The notes under the pieces were generated by a model that was not told the DNA's origin, did no database searches, and worked only from the letters and a program-made list of their open reading frames with translations. Below, piece by piece: positions 12,135 to 20,636 of a stretch of DNA of 64,000 bases; position 1 is the first letter of the stretch; every line of letters begins with the position of its first letter. The translations under genes were made by a program, and so were the position numbers. Source of the DNA: Pseudomonas triclosanedens (GTDB lineage Bacteria > Pseudomonadota > Gammaproteobacteria > Pseudomonadales > Pseudomonadaceae); contig NZ_CP113432.1 of assembly GCF_026686735.1 (NCBI RefSeq), positions 806,001 to 870,000 on the forward strand. The letters run 5' to 3'.

Positions 12135-14525
12135 ATGCGGCACTGGCTGGTCTTTCTGATTCTTTTCATTCTCTCGCCAGTGGCGAGCGCCATCAGCTTC
12201 GACGAGCACGTCGGGCAACTGCCGCTGGGACGGGCAATGGATGTCTTCGAAGATGTCCGGGGCAGTGCCGATATCTCGGAGATCGTCTCGCCCGCGCTGG
12301 CCGCCAGCTTTCGCCGACATGAACACGACGTTTTGAATGCGGGCTATTCGCGCTCGGTGTTCTGGCTGCGCCTCGACCTCGACTACAGCCCCCAGGCGTC
12401 CAGCGATCCCGCCAACTGGCTGCTGGAACTGGCCTACCCGCCGCTGGACAAGCTCGACCTCTACCTGCCCGACGGCAAGGGCGGCTACCGCCTGGCCCAG
12501 CGCACTGGCGATACGCTGCCGTTCGCCAGCCGGCCGATTCGCCAGAACAACTACCTTTTCGACCTCAAGCTGGAGCCGGGCAAGCCGCTGCGCGTCTATC
12601 TGCGCCTGGAAAGCCAGGGTTCGATCCAGGCGCCGCTGACCCTCTGGTCGCCCAAGGCCTACCTCGAGGAGCAGCCGGGCCGCATCTATGTGCTGGGCAT
12701 CATCTACGGCGTGCTGCTGGTGATGCTGATCTACAACCTGTTCATCTTCCTCAGCGTCCGCGATACCAGCTACCTCTATTACATCCTCTACATCGCCTCG
12801 TTCGGCCTCTATCAGATATCGGTCAACGGGGCCGGCATCGAGTACTTCTGGCCCAACAGCCCCTGGTGGGCGAACGCCGCCACGCCGTTCCTGATCGGTT
12901 CCGCCGGCCTGTTCGGCTGCCAGTTCGCCCGCAGCTTCCTGCACACCCGCGAGCACAGCCTGTGGATCGACCGCCTGCTGCTGGTGCTGATGGGCGTCGG
13001 TGCGCTGGTGATGACCCTGGCGCTGACCGTCAGCTATGCCATCGCCCTGCGTCTGGCCACCTACCTCGCGCTCGCCTTCACCGTGGTGATCTTCACCGCC
13101 GGCGTCCTCGCCTGGCTGCGCGGCATGCGCGTGGCGCGCTACTTCATCTTCGCCTGGAGCGCCTTCCTGCTCGGCGGCATCGTCAACACCCTGATGGTGC
13201 TGGGCCTGCTGCCCAACGTTTTCCTCACCATGTACGCCAGCCAGATCGGCTCGGCGCTGGAAGTGGGATTGCTGTCGCTGGCGCTGGCCGACCGCATCAA
13301 CGCCATGAAGGAAGAGCGCACGCGCATCCTGCAGGAAACCAGCCGCAAGCTGGAACAACTGAACCTGGAACTGGCCAGCAGCAACCGCCTGAAAGACGAA
13401 TTCCTCGCCACCGTCACCCACGAACTGCGTACCCCGATGAGCGGCGTGATCGGCTCGCTGGAACTGATGCAGACGGTGCCGATGGACATCGAGCTGGCGC
13501 AGTATCACAAGACCGCCACTGGCTCTGCGCGCGACATGATGCGCATGGTCAACGACATCCTCGCGTTGATCGAACTGCAAGCCGGCAAGCTCTACCCTCG
13601 CCGCGAACCGTTCAGTCTGCGCGGGCTGTGCGACGGGCTGCGCGCCCAGTACGCGCCGCGTGCCGAGGAGCGCGGCCTGCGTTTCGACCTGCAACTGGAC
13701 GAGAGCCTGCCCGATACACTCGAGGGTGATGCCGGCAAGCTGGCGCAAGCCCTGGGGTACCTGCTGGACAACGCGATCAAATTCACCCACCAGGGCGGTG
13801 TCAGCCTGCGCGTGGGCGGCGTCGCCAACCCCGAGGGGCTGCTGCTGCGCCTGGAGGTTAGGGATAGCGGCATCGGCTTCGCCACGCCGCCGGACGGCGC
13901 GCTCTACCAGCGTTTCTACCAGTTGGACGGCTCGCTTACCCGCGAGTACGGCGGCCTCGGCATCGGCCTTGCCCTTTGCCGCAAACTGGTCAGCCTGCTG
14001 GGCGGCGAACTGACCCACGACTCGATGCCGGGGCAGGGCAGCAACTTCAGCCTGACCCTGCAGGTCGGCCAGCCGGTGCAGAGCATCGCGCCGCCGCCGC
14101 GCCGCGCGGGCGGTCAGGCGCTGCGGGGCCCGGAGCAGTGCACCGTGCTGGTGGTGGAGGACAACGCCATCAACCAGTTGGTGATTCGCGGCATGCTGCT
14201 CAAGCTCGGTTACCGTGTGCGCACCGCCGACAATGGTGCCGAAGCCATCGAGCTGCTGCGCCGCGAGCCTGTCGACGCGGTACTGCTCGATTGCCAGATG
14301 CCGATCATGGACGGCTTCGCTACCTGCCGGGCGATCCGCACCCTGCCACGCTGTGACGACCTGCCGGTACTGGCGATCACCGCCCACAGCCACAGTGGCG
14401 ACCGTGAGCGCTGCCTTGCAGCAGGCATGAGCGACTACCTGGCCAAACCGGTGAAGTTCGAGGCGCTGCAAACCCTGCTGCACGATTGGCTGCTATGCCA
14501 GCCGGGGCTGTCCAGCCGCTCCTAG
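12135..14525 (+). CDS. ladS: LadS-type hybrid sensor histidine kinase
   Basis: Inner-membrane sensor kinase that in P. aeruginosa feeds phosphate into the GacS/GacA–Rsm cascade and promotes biofilm over acute virulence. 796 residues, close to PAO1 LadS. Order: signal peptide (MRHWLVFLILFILSPVASA); periplasmic 7TMR-DISMED2 domain to about 180; seven membrane helices about 185-390; short coiled coil (RILQETSRKLEQLNLELASSNRLK); HisKA with His429 in THELRTPMSG; HATPase (YLLDNAIKFTH, YGGLGIGLALCRKL); receiver with Asp719 in AVLLDCQMPIMDG. There is no HPt domain. The start 12135 is chosen because the signal peptide begins there; upstream open frame lacks one. Confidence 0.95.
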   Translation: MRHWLVFLILFILSPVASAISFDEHVGQLPLGRAMDVFEDVRGSADISEIVSPALAASFRRHEHDVLNAGYSRSVFWLRLDLDYSPQASSDPANWLLELAYPPLDKLDLYLPDGKGGYRLAQRTGDTLPFASRPIRQNNYLFDLKLEPGKPLRVYLRLESQGSIQAPLTLWSPKAYLEEQPGRIYVLGIIYGVLLVMLIYNLFIFLSVRDTSYLYYILYIASFGLYQISVNGAGIEYFWPNSPWWANAATPFLIGSAGLFGCQFARSFLHTREHSLWIDRLLLVLMGVGALVMTLALTVSYAIALRLATYLALAFTVVIFTAGVLAWLRGMRVARYFIFAWSAFLLGGIVNTLMVLGLLPNVFLTMYASQIGSALEVGLLSLALADRINAMKEERTRILQETSRKLEQLNLELASSNRLKDEFLATVTHELRTPMSGVIGSLELMQTVPMDIELAQYHKTATGSARDMMRMVNDILALIELQAGKLYPRREPFSLRGLCDGLRAQYAPRAEERGLRFDLQLDESLPDTLEGDAGKLAQALGYLLDNAIKFTHQGGVSLRVGGVANPEGLLLRLEVRDSGIGFATPPDGALYQRFYQLDGSLTREYGGLGIGLALCRKLVSLLGGELTHDSMPGQGSNFSLTLQVGQPVQSIAPPPRRAGGQALRGPEQCTVLVVEDNAINQLVIRGMLLKLGYRVRTADNGAEAIELLRREPVDAVLLDCQMPIMDGFATCRAIRTLPRCDDLPVLAITAHSHSGDRERCLAAGMSDYLAKPVKFEALQTLLHDWLLCQPGLSSRS

Positions 14526-14681
14526 GGCGGGGCTCTCCGCACTCTTTCCCGGTCTTGCGAAAGCACATGGCGCAATCGAGGAGAGCGAACCGATAGCCAT
14601 CTATCCATCGTGACATTCGATGGGTGCCGCAATTCGCCGGCCTGCCAAGTACAGTTCCGCCTCGTTTGTCCCGGCGCAACG

Positions 14682-14716
14682 AAAAACGCCGCGGTGCCTG
14701 ATGGCATCGCGGCGTT
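14682..14716 (-). terminator. Rho-independent terminator of ilvE
   Basis: Read on the minus strand, AACGCCGCG and CGCGGCGTT pair around a TGCCATCAGGCA extension, followed by TTTTTCG, 24 bases past the ilvE stop. Confidence 0.85.
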
Positions 14717-14739
14717 CGTTCTTGCCGGGGCGGTCAGTT

Positions 14740-15759
14740 TCAGACCTTGACGATCCAGCCTTCCGGGCCTTCCACGTCACCCTTCTGGATGCCGGTCAGC
14801 TCCTCATAGAGGCGGCGGGTCACCGGGCCGACGTCTTCGCGGCTGAAGAACACGTGCAGGTTGCCCTTGTACTGGATGCCGCCGATCGGCGTGATCACAG
14901 CGGCAGTACCGCATGCGCCAGCTTCCTTGAAGCGCGCCAGGTTATCGATCTCCACATCGCCTTCGATCACCTTCAGGCCCAGGCGGTCAGCCGCCAGTTG
15001 CATCAGCGACAGGCGGGTGATGCCCGGCAGCACCGAGCTGGAGCGCGGAGTGACGAACTCGTTGTCATGGGTGATGGCGAAGAAGTTGGCCGAACCCACT
15101 TCCTCGATGCGGCTGTGGGTGGCCGGGTCGAGGTAGATGCAATCGGCGAAACCGTCTTTCTTGGCCTGGGCGCCCGGCATCAGGCTGGCGGCATAGTTGC
15201 CACCGACCTTGGCGGCGCCGGTGCCGTTGGGGGCGGCGCGGTCGTAGGTGGAAATCACGAAGTCGTGGGGCTTCATGCCGCCCTTGAAGTAGGCGCCGAC
15301 CGGGATGCAGAACACCGAGAAGATGAATTCCGGGGCCGGACGCACACCGATATTGTCGCCAACGCCGATCACGAACGGGCGCAGGTACAGGGCGCCGCCG
15401 GAACCATACGGCGGAATGAAGCGCTCGTTGGCGCGCACGACCTGTTTGCAGGCATCGATGAACTGCTCTTCGGACACCTGCGGCATCAGCACGCGAGCAC
15501 AACTGCGCGCCATGCGCGCGGCGTTCTGGTCCGGGCGGAACAGATTGATCGAGCCGTCCTTGCAGCGATAGGCCTTCAGGCCTTCGAAGCACTGCTGGCC
15601 GTAGTGCAGGGCCGAGGAGCCTTCGCTGATGTGCAGGACGTTGTCTTCGGTCAGCTTGCCGTCGTCCCACAGACCATCGCGCCAATGGGAGATGTAGCGG
15701 AAGTCGGTCTTGATGTAATCGAATCCGAGCGCGCCCCAATCGATGTCTTTTTGTTCCAT
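14740..15759 (-). CDS. ilvE: Branched-chain amino-acid aminotransferase (long type)
   Basis: PLP aminotransferase for the last step of leucine, isoleucine and valine synthesis and the first step of their breakdown. 339 residues, the longer form related to eukaryotic BCATs rather than the ~307-residue enterobacterial type. Fold-type IV; the PLP lysine is Lys184 in GAAKVGGNYAAS, and RIEEVGSANFFAI is the conserved substrate-side motif. The ATG at 15759 sits behind GAGGCGA. The frame remains open about 360 bases upstream but that part shows no family similarity. It sits between ladS and tetR, genes that, as I recall, are adjacent in PAO1. Confidence 0.93.
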   Translation of the reverse strand: MEQKDIDWGALGFDYIKTDFRYISHWRDGLWDDGKLTEDNVLHISEGSSALHYGQQCFEGLKAYRCKDGSINLFRPDQNAARMARSCARVLMPQVSEEQFIDACKQVVRANERFIPPYGSGGALYLRPFVIGVGDNIGVRPAPEFIFSVFCIPVGAYFKGGMKPHDFVISTYDRAAPNGTGAAKVGGNYAASLMPGAQAKKDGFADCIYLDPATHSRIEEVGSANFFAITHDNEFVTPRSSSVLPGITRLSLMQLAADRLGLKVIEGDVEIDNLARFKEAGACGTAAVITPIGGIQYKGNLHVFFSREDVGPVTRRLYEELTGIQKGDVEGPEGWIVKV

Positions 15760-16153
15760 GATCGCCTCATTCAACGGGATTACCTGCGGCGTGTCGCATG
15801 CCTGGCGCGGCAGGCGAGCATTCTGGCAGATGATTTGCGGAACCTGGCGGCGGGCTCGGCCGGAATCGACCAGGATTCGGCTGCGCGGCGGGAACGGCGT
15901 TCTCCACCCGATGGTCGCCACCAGGGCTCCACCAAGACTTGCCATGATACCGGCGATATTCGCGGCTGTCGGCACTCGCCGGTGAATATCCGTGCCATCA
16001 GTCGTATACAGAACCGGGCGACATTGGCGCGTGTGGTCTTCCAGCATGCCCGCTCGCCTGTCCGAATACCCCGTGCCGCTGGCGCTTATGCCTCTTTGGT
16101 CAAGCAATGAAGCATGATTCACTGCTTGGAGAGGGTGAATCCGGATTCATACT
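15760..16153. other. 394-base intergenic region between ilvE and tetR
   Basis: Holds the divergent promoters of ilvE and the TetR gene. The right end carries two inverted repeats described separately. The rest is GC-rich with no recognisable gene, RNA or repeat; the frame open on the minus strand is an upstream extension of ilvE without a better start. Confidence 0.6.
16101..16149. promoter_or_regulatory. Two candidate TetR operators before tetR–aidB
   Basis: First site, 16101-16128: CAAGCAATGAAGCA followed by TGATTCACTGCTTG, a 28-base imperfect palindrome matching at 24 of 28 positions. Second site, 16136-16149: TGAATCCGGATTCA, a perfect 14-base palindrome ending four bases before the tetR ATG. 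Both sit where an autoregulating TetR repressor would bind. Confidence 0.6.
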
Positions 16154-16807
16154 ATGGTCTACCGCCAAACCGAAGCGCGTGTGCAGAAGGACGGAGAGCT
16201 GCGCGAGCGCATCCTCAAGCTCGCACTGGGCCGCGTGGCGGACGCCGGCTTCGCGGCGCTGACCATGCAGACCCTGGCCGACGATGCCGGTATCGCCACC
16301 GGCAGCCTGTACCGGCATTTCCGCGGCAAGGGCGAACTGGCCGCCGAAGTCTTTTCCCGCGCCAGCCAGCGCGAAGTCGATGCCCTGGCGGAGGTGCTGG
16401 CCACGCCAGCCAGCGCCACTGCGCGGCTGAGCGATGGCCTGCGCCAGTTCGCCGCCCGCGCCTGGGACAGCCGGCAACTGGCCTTCGCGCTGATCGCCGA
16501 GCCGGTCGACCCGGAAGTCGACGAGCAGCGCCTGGTCTACCGTGAGGCCTATGCCGCGCTGTTCGTGCAGTTGCTGGAGCAGGGCATCGCCCACGGCGAG
16601 TTCCCCTCCCAGCCCGTGCACCTGATCGCCGCCTGCCTGGTGGGCGCGATCGCCGAAGCCCTCGTCGGGCCGCTTTCACCGCCGGCGCGCGCTGGCCGCG
16701 ATGCCGGCCTGTCCAACCCTTCGCTGGAAGATGTCAGCGATGCTCTCGTCCACTTCTGCCTGCGCGCCGTCGGTGCGCCACTGCCTGTCCCGGAGGATCA
16801 GCCATGA
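16154..16807 (+). CDS. TetR-family transcriptional regulator
   Basis: 217 residues. The N-terminal HTH is clear: ILKLALGRVADAGFAALTMQTLADDAGIATGSLYRHFRGKGELAAEVF (about residues 20-67). The C-terminal ligand domain is helical and unrecognised. The stop overlaps the aidB start in ATGA, so the pair is translationally coupled and the regulator probably controls aidB and itself through palindromes just upstream. The ATG at 16154 has no strong Shine-Dalgarno sequence; initiation may be weak, consistent with a low-abundance repressor. Ligand is unknown; an acyl-CoA or fatty-acid signal is a guess from the neighbour. Confidence 0.88.
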   Translation: MVYRQTEARVQKDGELRERILKLALGRVADAGFAALTMQTLADDAGIATGSLYRHFRGKGELAAEVFSRASQREVDALAEVLATPASATARLSDGLRQFAARAWDSRQLAFALIAEPVDPEVDEQRLVYREAYAALFVQLLEQGIAHGEFPSQPVHLIAACLVGAIAEALVGPLSPPARAGRDAGLSNPSLEDVSDALVHFCLRAVGAPLPVPEDQP

Positions 16808-18453
16808 GCCTGCACCAGTACGCCGAAACCCACGAAGTGACCAACCAGGTGCCGCCGCTGGATGGCGCCAACCTCTACCGAATCGATCTGCCGTTGCAGG
16901 AATGGGTGCGCCGCTACGAAGGCGGCTGGGCCGAGCAGAAGCTCGATGCCTATGGCGCCCTGGCCGGTGGCCCGCTGATGGCGGCCGGCTTCCTGGCCAA
17001 CGAGAACAAACCGGTATTCAAGTCTCACGACCGCTACGGCCATCGCATCGACCTGGTGGAATTCCATCCGGCGTATCACGAACTGATGCGTGCCTCCATT
17101 GAAGCCGGCATCCCGTCGATGCCCTGGACCGATCCCCGCGCGGGCGCCCAGGTCGCCCGCGCGGGGTTGAGCTACCTGCACAGCCAGGCCGAGGCCGGCA
17201 CCGGCTGCCCGCTGACCATGACCTTCGCCAGCGTTCCCGCGCTGCGCCTGCAGCCGGATGTCGCCGAGAAGTGGCTGCCGAAAATACTCTCCACCCAGTA
17301 CGACCCGCGCAACCTGCCGATGGAGCAGAAGGCCGGCGTCACCATCGGCATGGCCATGACCGAGAAACAGGGTGGTACCGACGTGCGCGCCAACACCACC
17401 CGCGCCTACCCGGCAGGCATTCCCGGCCCGGGCCAGGCGTATGAACTGGTCGGCCACAAGTGGTTCTGCTCGGCGCCCATGTGCGACGCCTTCCTCACCC
17501 TGGCCTACACCGACAAGGGCCTGACCTGCTTCCTGCTGCCGCGCCACCGTCCGGACGGCAGCCGCAACGAGTTCTATGTCCAGCGCCTGAAGAACAAGCT
17601 CGGCAACTGGTCCAACGCCTCCAGCGAAGTCGAATATCGCGGCGCGCTGGCCTGGATGGTCGGCGAAGAAGGCCGAGGCGTGCCCACCATCATCGAAATG
17701 GTGGCGCTGACCCGCTTCGACTGCATGATCGGCTCCAGTTCCCTGATGCGCCAGGCGCTGACCCAGGCCGCGCACCACTGCGCCTACCGCCAGGTCGGCG
17801 GCCGCGTGCTGGCCGAGCAGCCGCTGATGCAGAACGTACTGGCCGACCTTGCGCTGGAAAGCGAATCCGCGCTGGCCCTGACCATGCGCATGGGCCGAGC
17901 ACTGGACCGCCAGCACGACGAGCAGGAAGACAAGTTCGCCCGCCTGGTCACTGCCGTGGGCAAGTACTGGATCTGCAAGCGCGCCCCCGCGATGATCAAC
18001 GAAGCCGCCGAATGCCTGGGCGGCGCCGGCTACGTCGAGGACACCATCCTCCCGCGGCTATACCGCGAGGCGCCGGTCAACTCCACCTGGGAAGGCTCCG
18101 GCAACGTGCAGTGCCTGGACGTATTGCGCGCACTGTCCAAGGAGCCGGGTGTGCTCGATGCGCTGTTCGCCGAACTGGGCGACGGCCACGGCGACGCGCG
18201 GCTGGCTTCGTTCATCGGCAACCTCAAGGCATCCTTCGCCGACACCCAGGACATCCAGTACCGCGCCCGCCAGCTCACCGAAAACGTCGCCGTCGCCCTG
18301 CAGGCCAAGCTCCTGCTGGAAGCCGGAAACTCGGTGGTTTCCGACGCCTTCATCGCCAGCCGCCTGGTCGACGGCGGCCGCGTCTACGGTACCCTGCCAC
18401 GCGGGGTGGAAGCGGCCGCACTGGTAGCTCGCTCCACGCCGCATCTGGCATGA
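16804..18453 (+). CDS. aidB: AidB-like acyl-CoA dehydrogenase family flavoprotein
   Basis: 549 residues, as in E. coli AidB (541), longer than ordinary acyl-CoA dehydrogenases (~380). Order: N-terminal AidB-specific region to about 175 (NQVPPLDGANLYRIDLPLQEW), FAD/acyl-CoA dehydrogenase core (GIGMAMTEKQGGTDVRANTT-like stretch, then GHKWFCSAPMCDAFLTLAY), then the C-terminal helical part with ECLGGAGYVEDTILPRLYREAPVNSTWEGSGNV-like signature. AidB binds FAD and DNA and is implicated in alkylation protection; the enzymatic role is unclear. It lacks an Ada-type neighbour here and is paired with a TetR gene instead. CRISPR leader 1 begins directly after its stop. Confidence 0.88.
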   Translation: MSLHQYAETHEVTNQVPPLDGANLYRIDLPLQEWVRRYEGGWAEQKLDAYGALAGGPLMAAGFLANENKPVFKSHDRYGHRIDLVEFHPAYHELMRASIEAGIPSMPWTDPRAGAQVARAGLSYLHSQAEAGTGCPLTMTFASVPALRLQPDVAEKWLPKILSTQYDPRNLPMEQKAGVTIGMAMTEKQGGTDVRANTTRAYPAGIPGPGQAYELVGHKWFCSAPMCDAFLTLAYTDKGLTCFLLPRHRPDGSRNEFYVQRLKNKLGNWSNASSEVEYRGALAWMVGEEGRGVPTIIEMVALTRFDCMIGSSSLMRQALTQAAHHCAYRQVGGRVLAEQPLMQNVLADLALESESALALTMRMGRALDRQHDEQEDKFARLVTAVGKYWICKRAPAMINEAAECLGGAGYVEDTILPRLYREAPVNSTWEGSGNVQCLDVLRALSKEPGVLDALFAELGDGHGDARLASFIGNLKASFADTQDIQYRARQLTENVAVALQAKLLLEAGNSVVSDAFIASRLVDGGRVYGTLPRGVEAAALVARSTPHLA

Positions 18454-18516
18454 GGAAAAATCGGTAGAAATTTTCGGCTTGAAAAATAGGTTATAGATCA
18501 ATAGGTTGCTGGAAGT
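18454..18516 (+). promoter_or_regulatory. Leader of CRISPR array 1 with IHF-like site
   Basis: The A/T-rich 63 bases between the aidB stop and the first repeat. Its last part, GATCAATAGGTTGCTGGAAG plus T, is nearly identical to the leader of array 2. ATCAATAGGTTG at 18497-18508 fits the IHF consensus WATCAANNNNTTR except for the first base, eight bases before the repeat. Confidence 0.8.
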
Positions 18517-18911
18517 GTGTTCCCCGCGTGAGCTGGGATGAACCGTTGCGGTCGACGCCCGTCACGGCGCGGAATGTGTGTTCCCCGCGTGAGCGGGGAT
18601 GAACCGCTCACGAATAAACGAATCAGCCATGCAATCCTGTGTTCCCCACGTGAGCGGGGATGAACCGGCTCCCGCATAAAAATCACCCCATCTGCCGTTG
18701 TGTTCCCCGCGTGAGCGAGGATGAACCGCACTTCCATCGCGGGTTCTGATGGTTTACTTCGTGTTCCCCGCGTGAGCGGGGATGAGCCGGATTTGCAGGC
18801 CGCAACGGGGGCTTGGCTTGCGTGTTCCCCGCGTGAGCGGGGATGAACCGATCATGACGATGATCGTCCTCACGCCGTACCTGTGTTCCCCGCCCGAGCG
18901 GGGATCAACCA
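18517..18911 (+). CRISPR. CRISPR array 1, type I-E-like, 7 repeats / 6 spacers
   Basis: 29-base repeats start at 18517, 18578, 18639, 18700, 18761, 18822 and 18883, separated by six spacers of exactly 32 bases. Core stem-loop is CCCCGC-GTGA-GCGGGG, preceded by GTGTT and followed by ATGAACCG, the I-E pattern also known from E. coli. Variation: repeat 1 has GCTGGG, repeat 3 CCCCAC, repeat 4 GCGAGG, repeat 5 ATGAGCCG; the last repeat has loop CCGA and ends ATCAACCA. The degenerate end lies distal to the leader, fixing transcription left to right. No cas gene lies in the window. Confidence 0.97.
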
Positions 18912-18959
18912 GACGGCCCGCGCCTCCGGGCAAACGCGCCGCTATCCGCACTTGCAACG

Positions 18960-19021
18960 GTGGAATCTGTCATAAGGTTTCCCAGCCCTTCCGCTCGTCC
19001 AGCCGGCGTGGAATCTGTCAT
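18960..19021. repeat. Two 14-base direct repeats upstream of amn
   Basis: GTGGAATCTGTCAT occurs at 18960-18973 and again at 19008-19021, 48 bases apart, in the 168-base gap between CRISPR array 1 and amn. Spacing is four to five helical turns, so a regulator-binding pair is possible. Confidence 0.55.
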
Positions 19022-19079
19022 CCCTTTCTTTGACGGATGCAGGCAAGATGGAGCTGATCGTTCAGACAGGATGCCCACC

Positions 19080-20555
19080 ATGACTCTCGAGACTGGCGAC
19101 GAGTTCTACGTCGCCGAGACCGCCGAAGAGGCCGTCGATCGACTGGCCGCGCTGCATGAGCGCGCCACCGGCGCCCTGAGCCAGGCGCTCAGGCGCTATC
19201 TGAAGGAGCGCATCGTTCCCGATGCCGAGCAGCGCGCCCAGTTCCGCTATCCGCTGCTGCGGGTGACCTACCTGTGCCAGGGCGAGGTGCCGTCCACCAC
19301 GCGCGCCTACGCCAAGGTCCAGGTGCCTGGCACCTACGCGGTGACCATCACCCACCCCAAGGCCTTCCGCAAATATCTGCTCGAACAACTGCGCCCGCTG
19401 ATGGACGATTTCACCGTGCGGGTGGAAGTCGGTGTCAGCGAGCAGAACATCCCTTATCCCTATGTAGTGGAAGGCGGCGATGAGCTGGGCGGCTCGGGCG
19501 TGACTGCCGCCGAGCTGGCGCGGGTATTCCCCAGCACCGACCTGTCGGCCACCTCCGATGGCATCGCCGACGGCCTTTACGAATGGGAAGGCGCCGACCC
19601 GATGCCGCTGGCGCTGTTCGACGCGGCGCGTACCGACTTTTCCCTGCGCCGCCTGGTGCACTACACCGGCAGCGACTGGCGCCACGTGCAGCCGTGGATC
19701 CTGCTGACCAACTACCACCGCTACGTCGACCAGTTCATCCATCTGGGCCTCGAACGCCTGCGCGACGACCCGCGCTTCGTGCGCATGGTCCTGCCGGGCA
19801 ACGTGGTGATCGAGCGCGGCATCGACGAAGGCGAGGCCAACTCCATCGTCGCCAGCGTCGAATGGCACCGCTTCCAGATGCCGGCCTACCACCTGATCGC
19901 CGAGGATGGCGACGGCGTGACGCTGGTGAACATCGGCGTCGGCCCGTCCAACGCGAAGAACATCACCGACCACCTGGCCGTGCTGCGACCGCACTGCTGG
20001 CTGATGGTCGGCCACTGCGGCGGCCTGCGTCAGTCGCAGACCATCGGCGACTACGTGCTGGCCCACGCCTACATGCGCCGCGACGGTATTCTCGACCGCG
20101 TGCTGCCGCCGCACATCCCGATTCCGGCGCTGGCCGAAGTACAGGTGGCATTGCAGGAAGCCGCGGCGCTGGTCACCGGCGAGCGCGGCGAGCAGCTCAA
20201 GCGCCGCCTGCGCACCGGCACCGTGCTGACCTACGACGACCGCAACTGGGAGCTGCACTGGGCCCAGGAGCGTCCGCTGATCAACCTGGCGCGGGCCATC
20301 GCGGTGGACATGGAAAGCGGCACCATTGCCGCCCAGGGTTATCGCTTGCGGGTGCCCTACGGCACGCTGCTGTGCGTATCCGACAAGCCGCTGCACAGCG
20401 AGATCAAGTTGCCCGGTGCGGCCACGGCGTTCTATCAGCGGGCAGTGAGCCAGCACCTGTCGATCGGCATCGCCGCCGTCGACCTGCTGCGCACTCAGCT
20501 CAACTCGCTGCATTCGCGCAAGTTGCGCAGCTTCGACGAGCCGCCGTTCCGCTGA
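19080..20555 (+). CDS. amn: AMP nucleosidase
   Basis: Hydrolyses AMP to adenine and ribose 5-phosphate, lowering AMP pools. 491 residues, near E. coli Amn (484). An N-terminal Amn-specific domain (RFQYPLLRVTYLCQGEVPSTTRAYAKVQ-like stretch, about residues 50-160) precedes a nucleoside-phosphorylase fold with MVGHCGGLRQSQTIGDYVLA and AVDMESGTIAAQGYRLRVPYGTLLCVSDKPLH-type motifs. The ATG at 19080 is preferred because AGACAGGA lies at the right distance; an ATG at 19071 is too close to it. The gene separates the two CRISPR arrays together with deoC and the SEC-C gene. Confidence 0.95.
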   Translation: MTLETGDEFYVAETAEEAVDRLAALHERATGALSQALRRYLKERIVPDAEQRAQFRYPLLRVTYLCQGEVPSTTRAYAKVQVPGTYAVTITHPKAFRKYLLEQLRPLMDDFTVRVEVGVSEQNIPYPYVVEGGDELGGSGVTAAELARVFPSTDLSATSDGIADGLYEWEGADPMPLALFDAARTDFSLRRLVHYTGSDWRHVQPWILLTNYHRYVDQFIHLGLERLRDDPRFVRMVLPGNVVIERGIDEGEANSIVASVEWHRFQMPAYHLIAEDGDGVTLVNIGVGPSNAKNITDHLAVLRPHCWLMVGHCGGLRQSQTIGDYVLAHAYMRRDGILDRVLPPHIPIPALAEVQVALQEAAALVTGERGEQLKRRLRTGTVLTYDDRNWELHWAQERPLINLARAIAVDMESGTIAAQGYRLRVPYGTLLCVSDKPLHSEIKLPGAATAFYQRAVSQHLSIGIAAVDLLRTQLNSLHSRKLRSFDEPPFR

Positions 20556-20636
20556 TCTGTGGCATGGCGCGGGCCGCCTGCCGGGGCGATGGTGTCGCCC
20601 TGGCCGCATGATGAGAGCCGATGGAGAGCGTTGCCG

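Noticed and set aside
12039-14483. An 814-codon open frame antisense to ladS
   Set aside because: Shadow of ladS; no motif or start site.
18498-18957. Open frames inside CRISPR array 1 giving repeated peptides such as SSPLTRGT and IPAHAGNT
   Set aside because: They are chance translations of the repeat unit on the minus strand; the 61-base period shifts frame each time.
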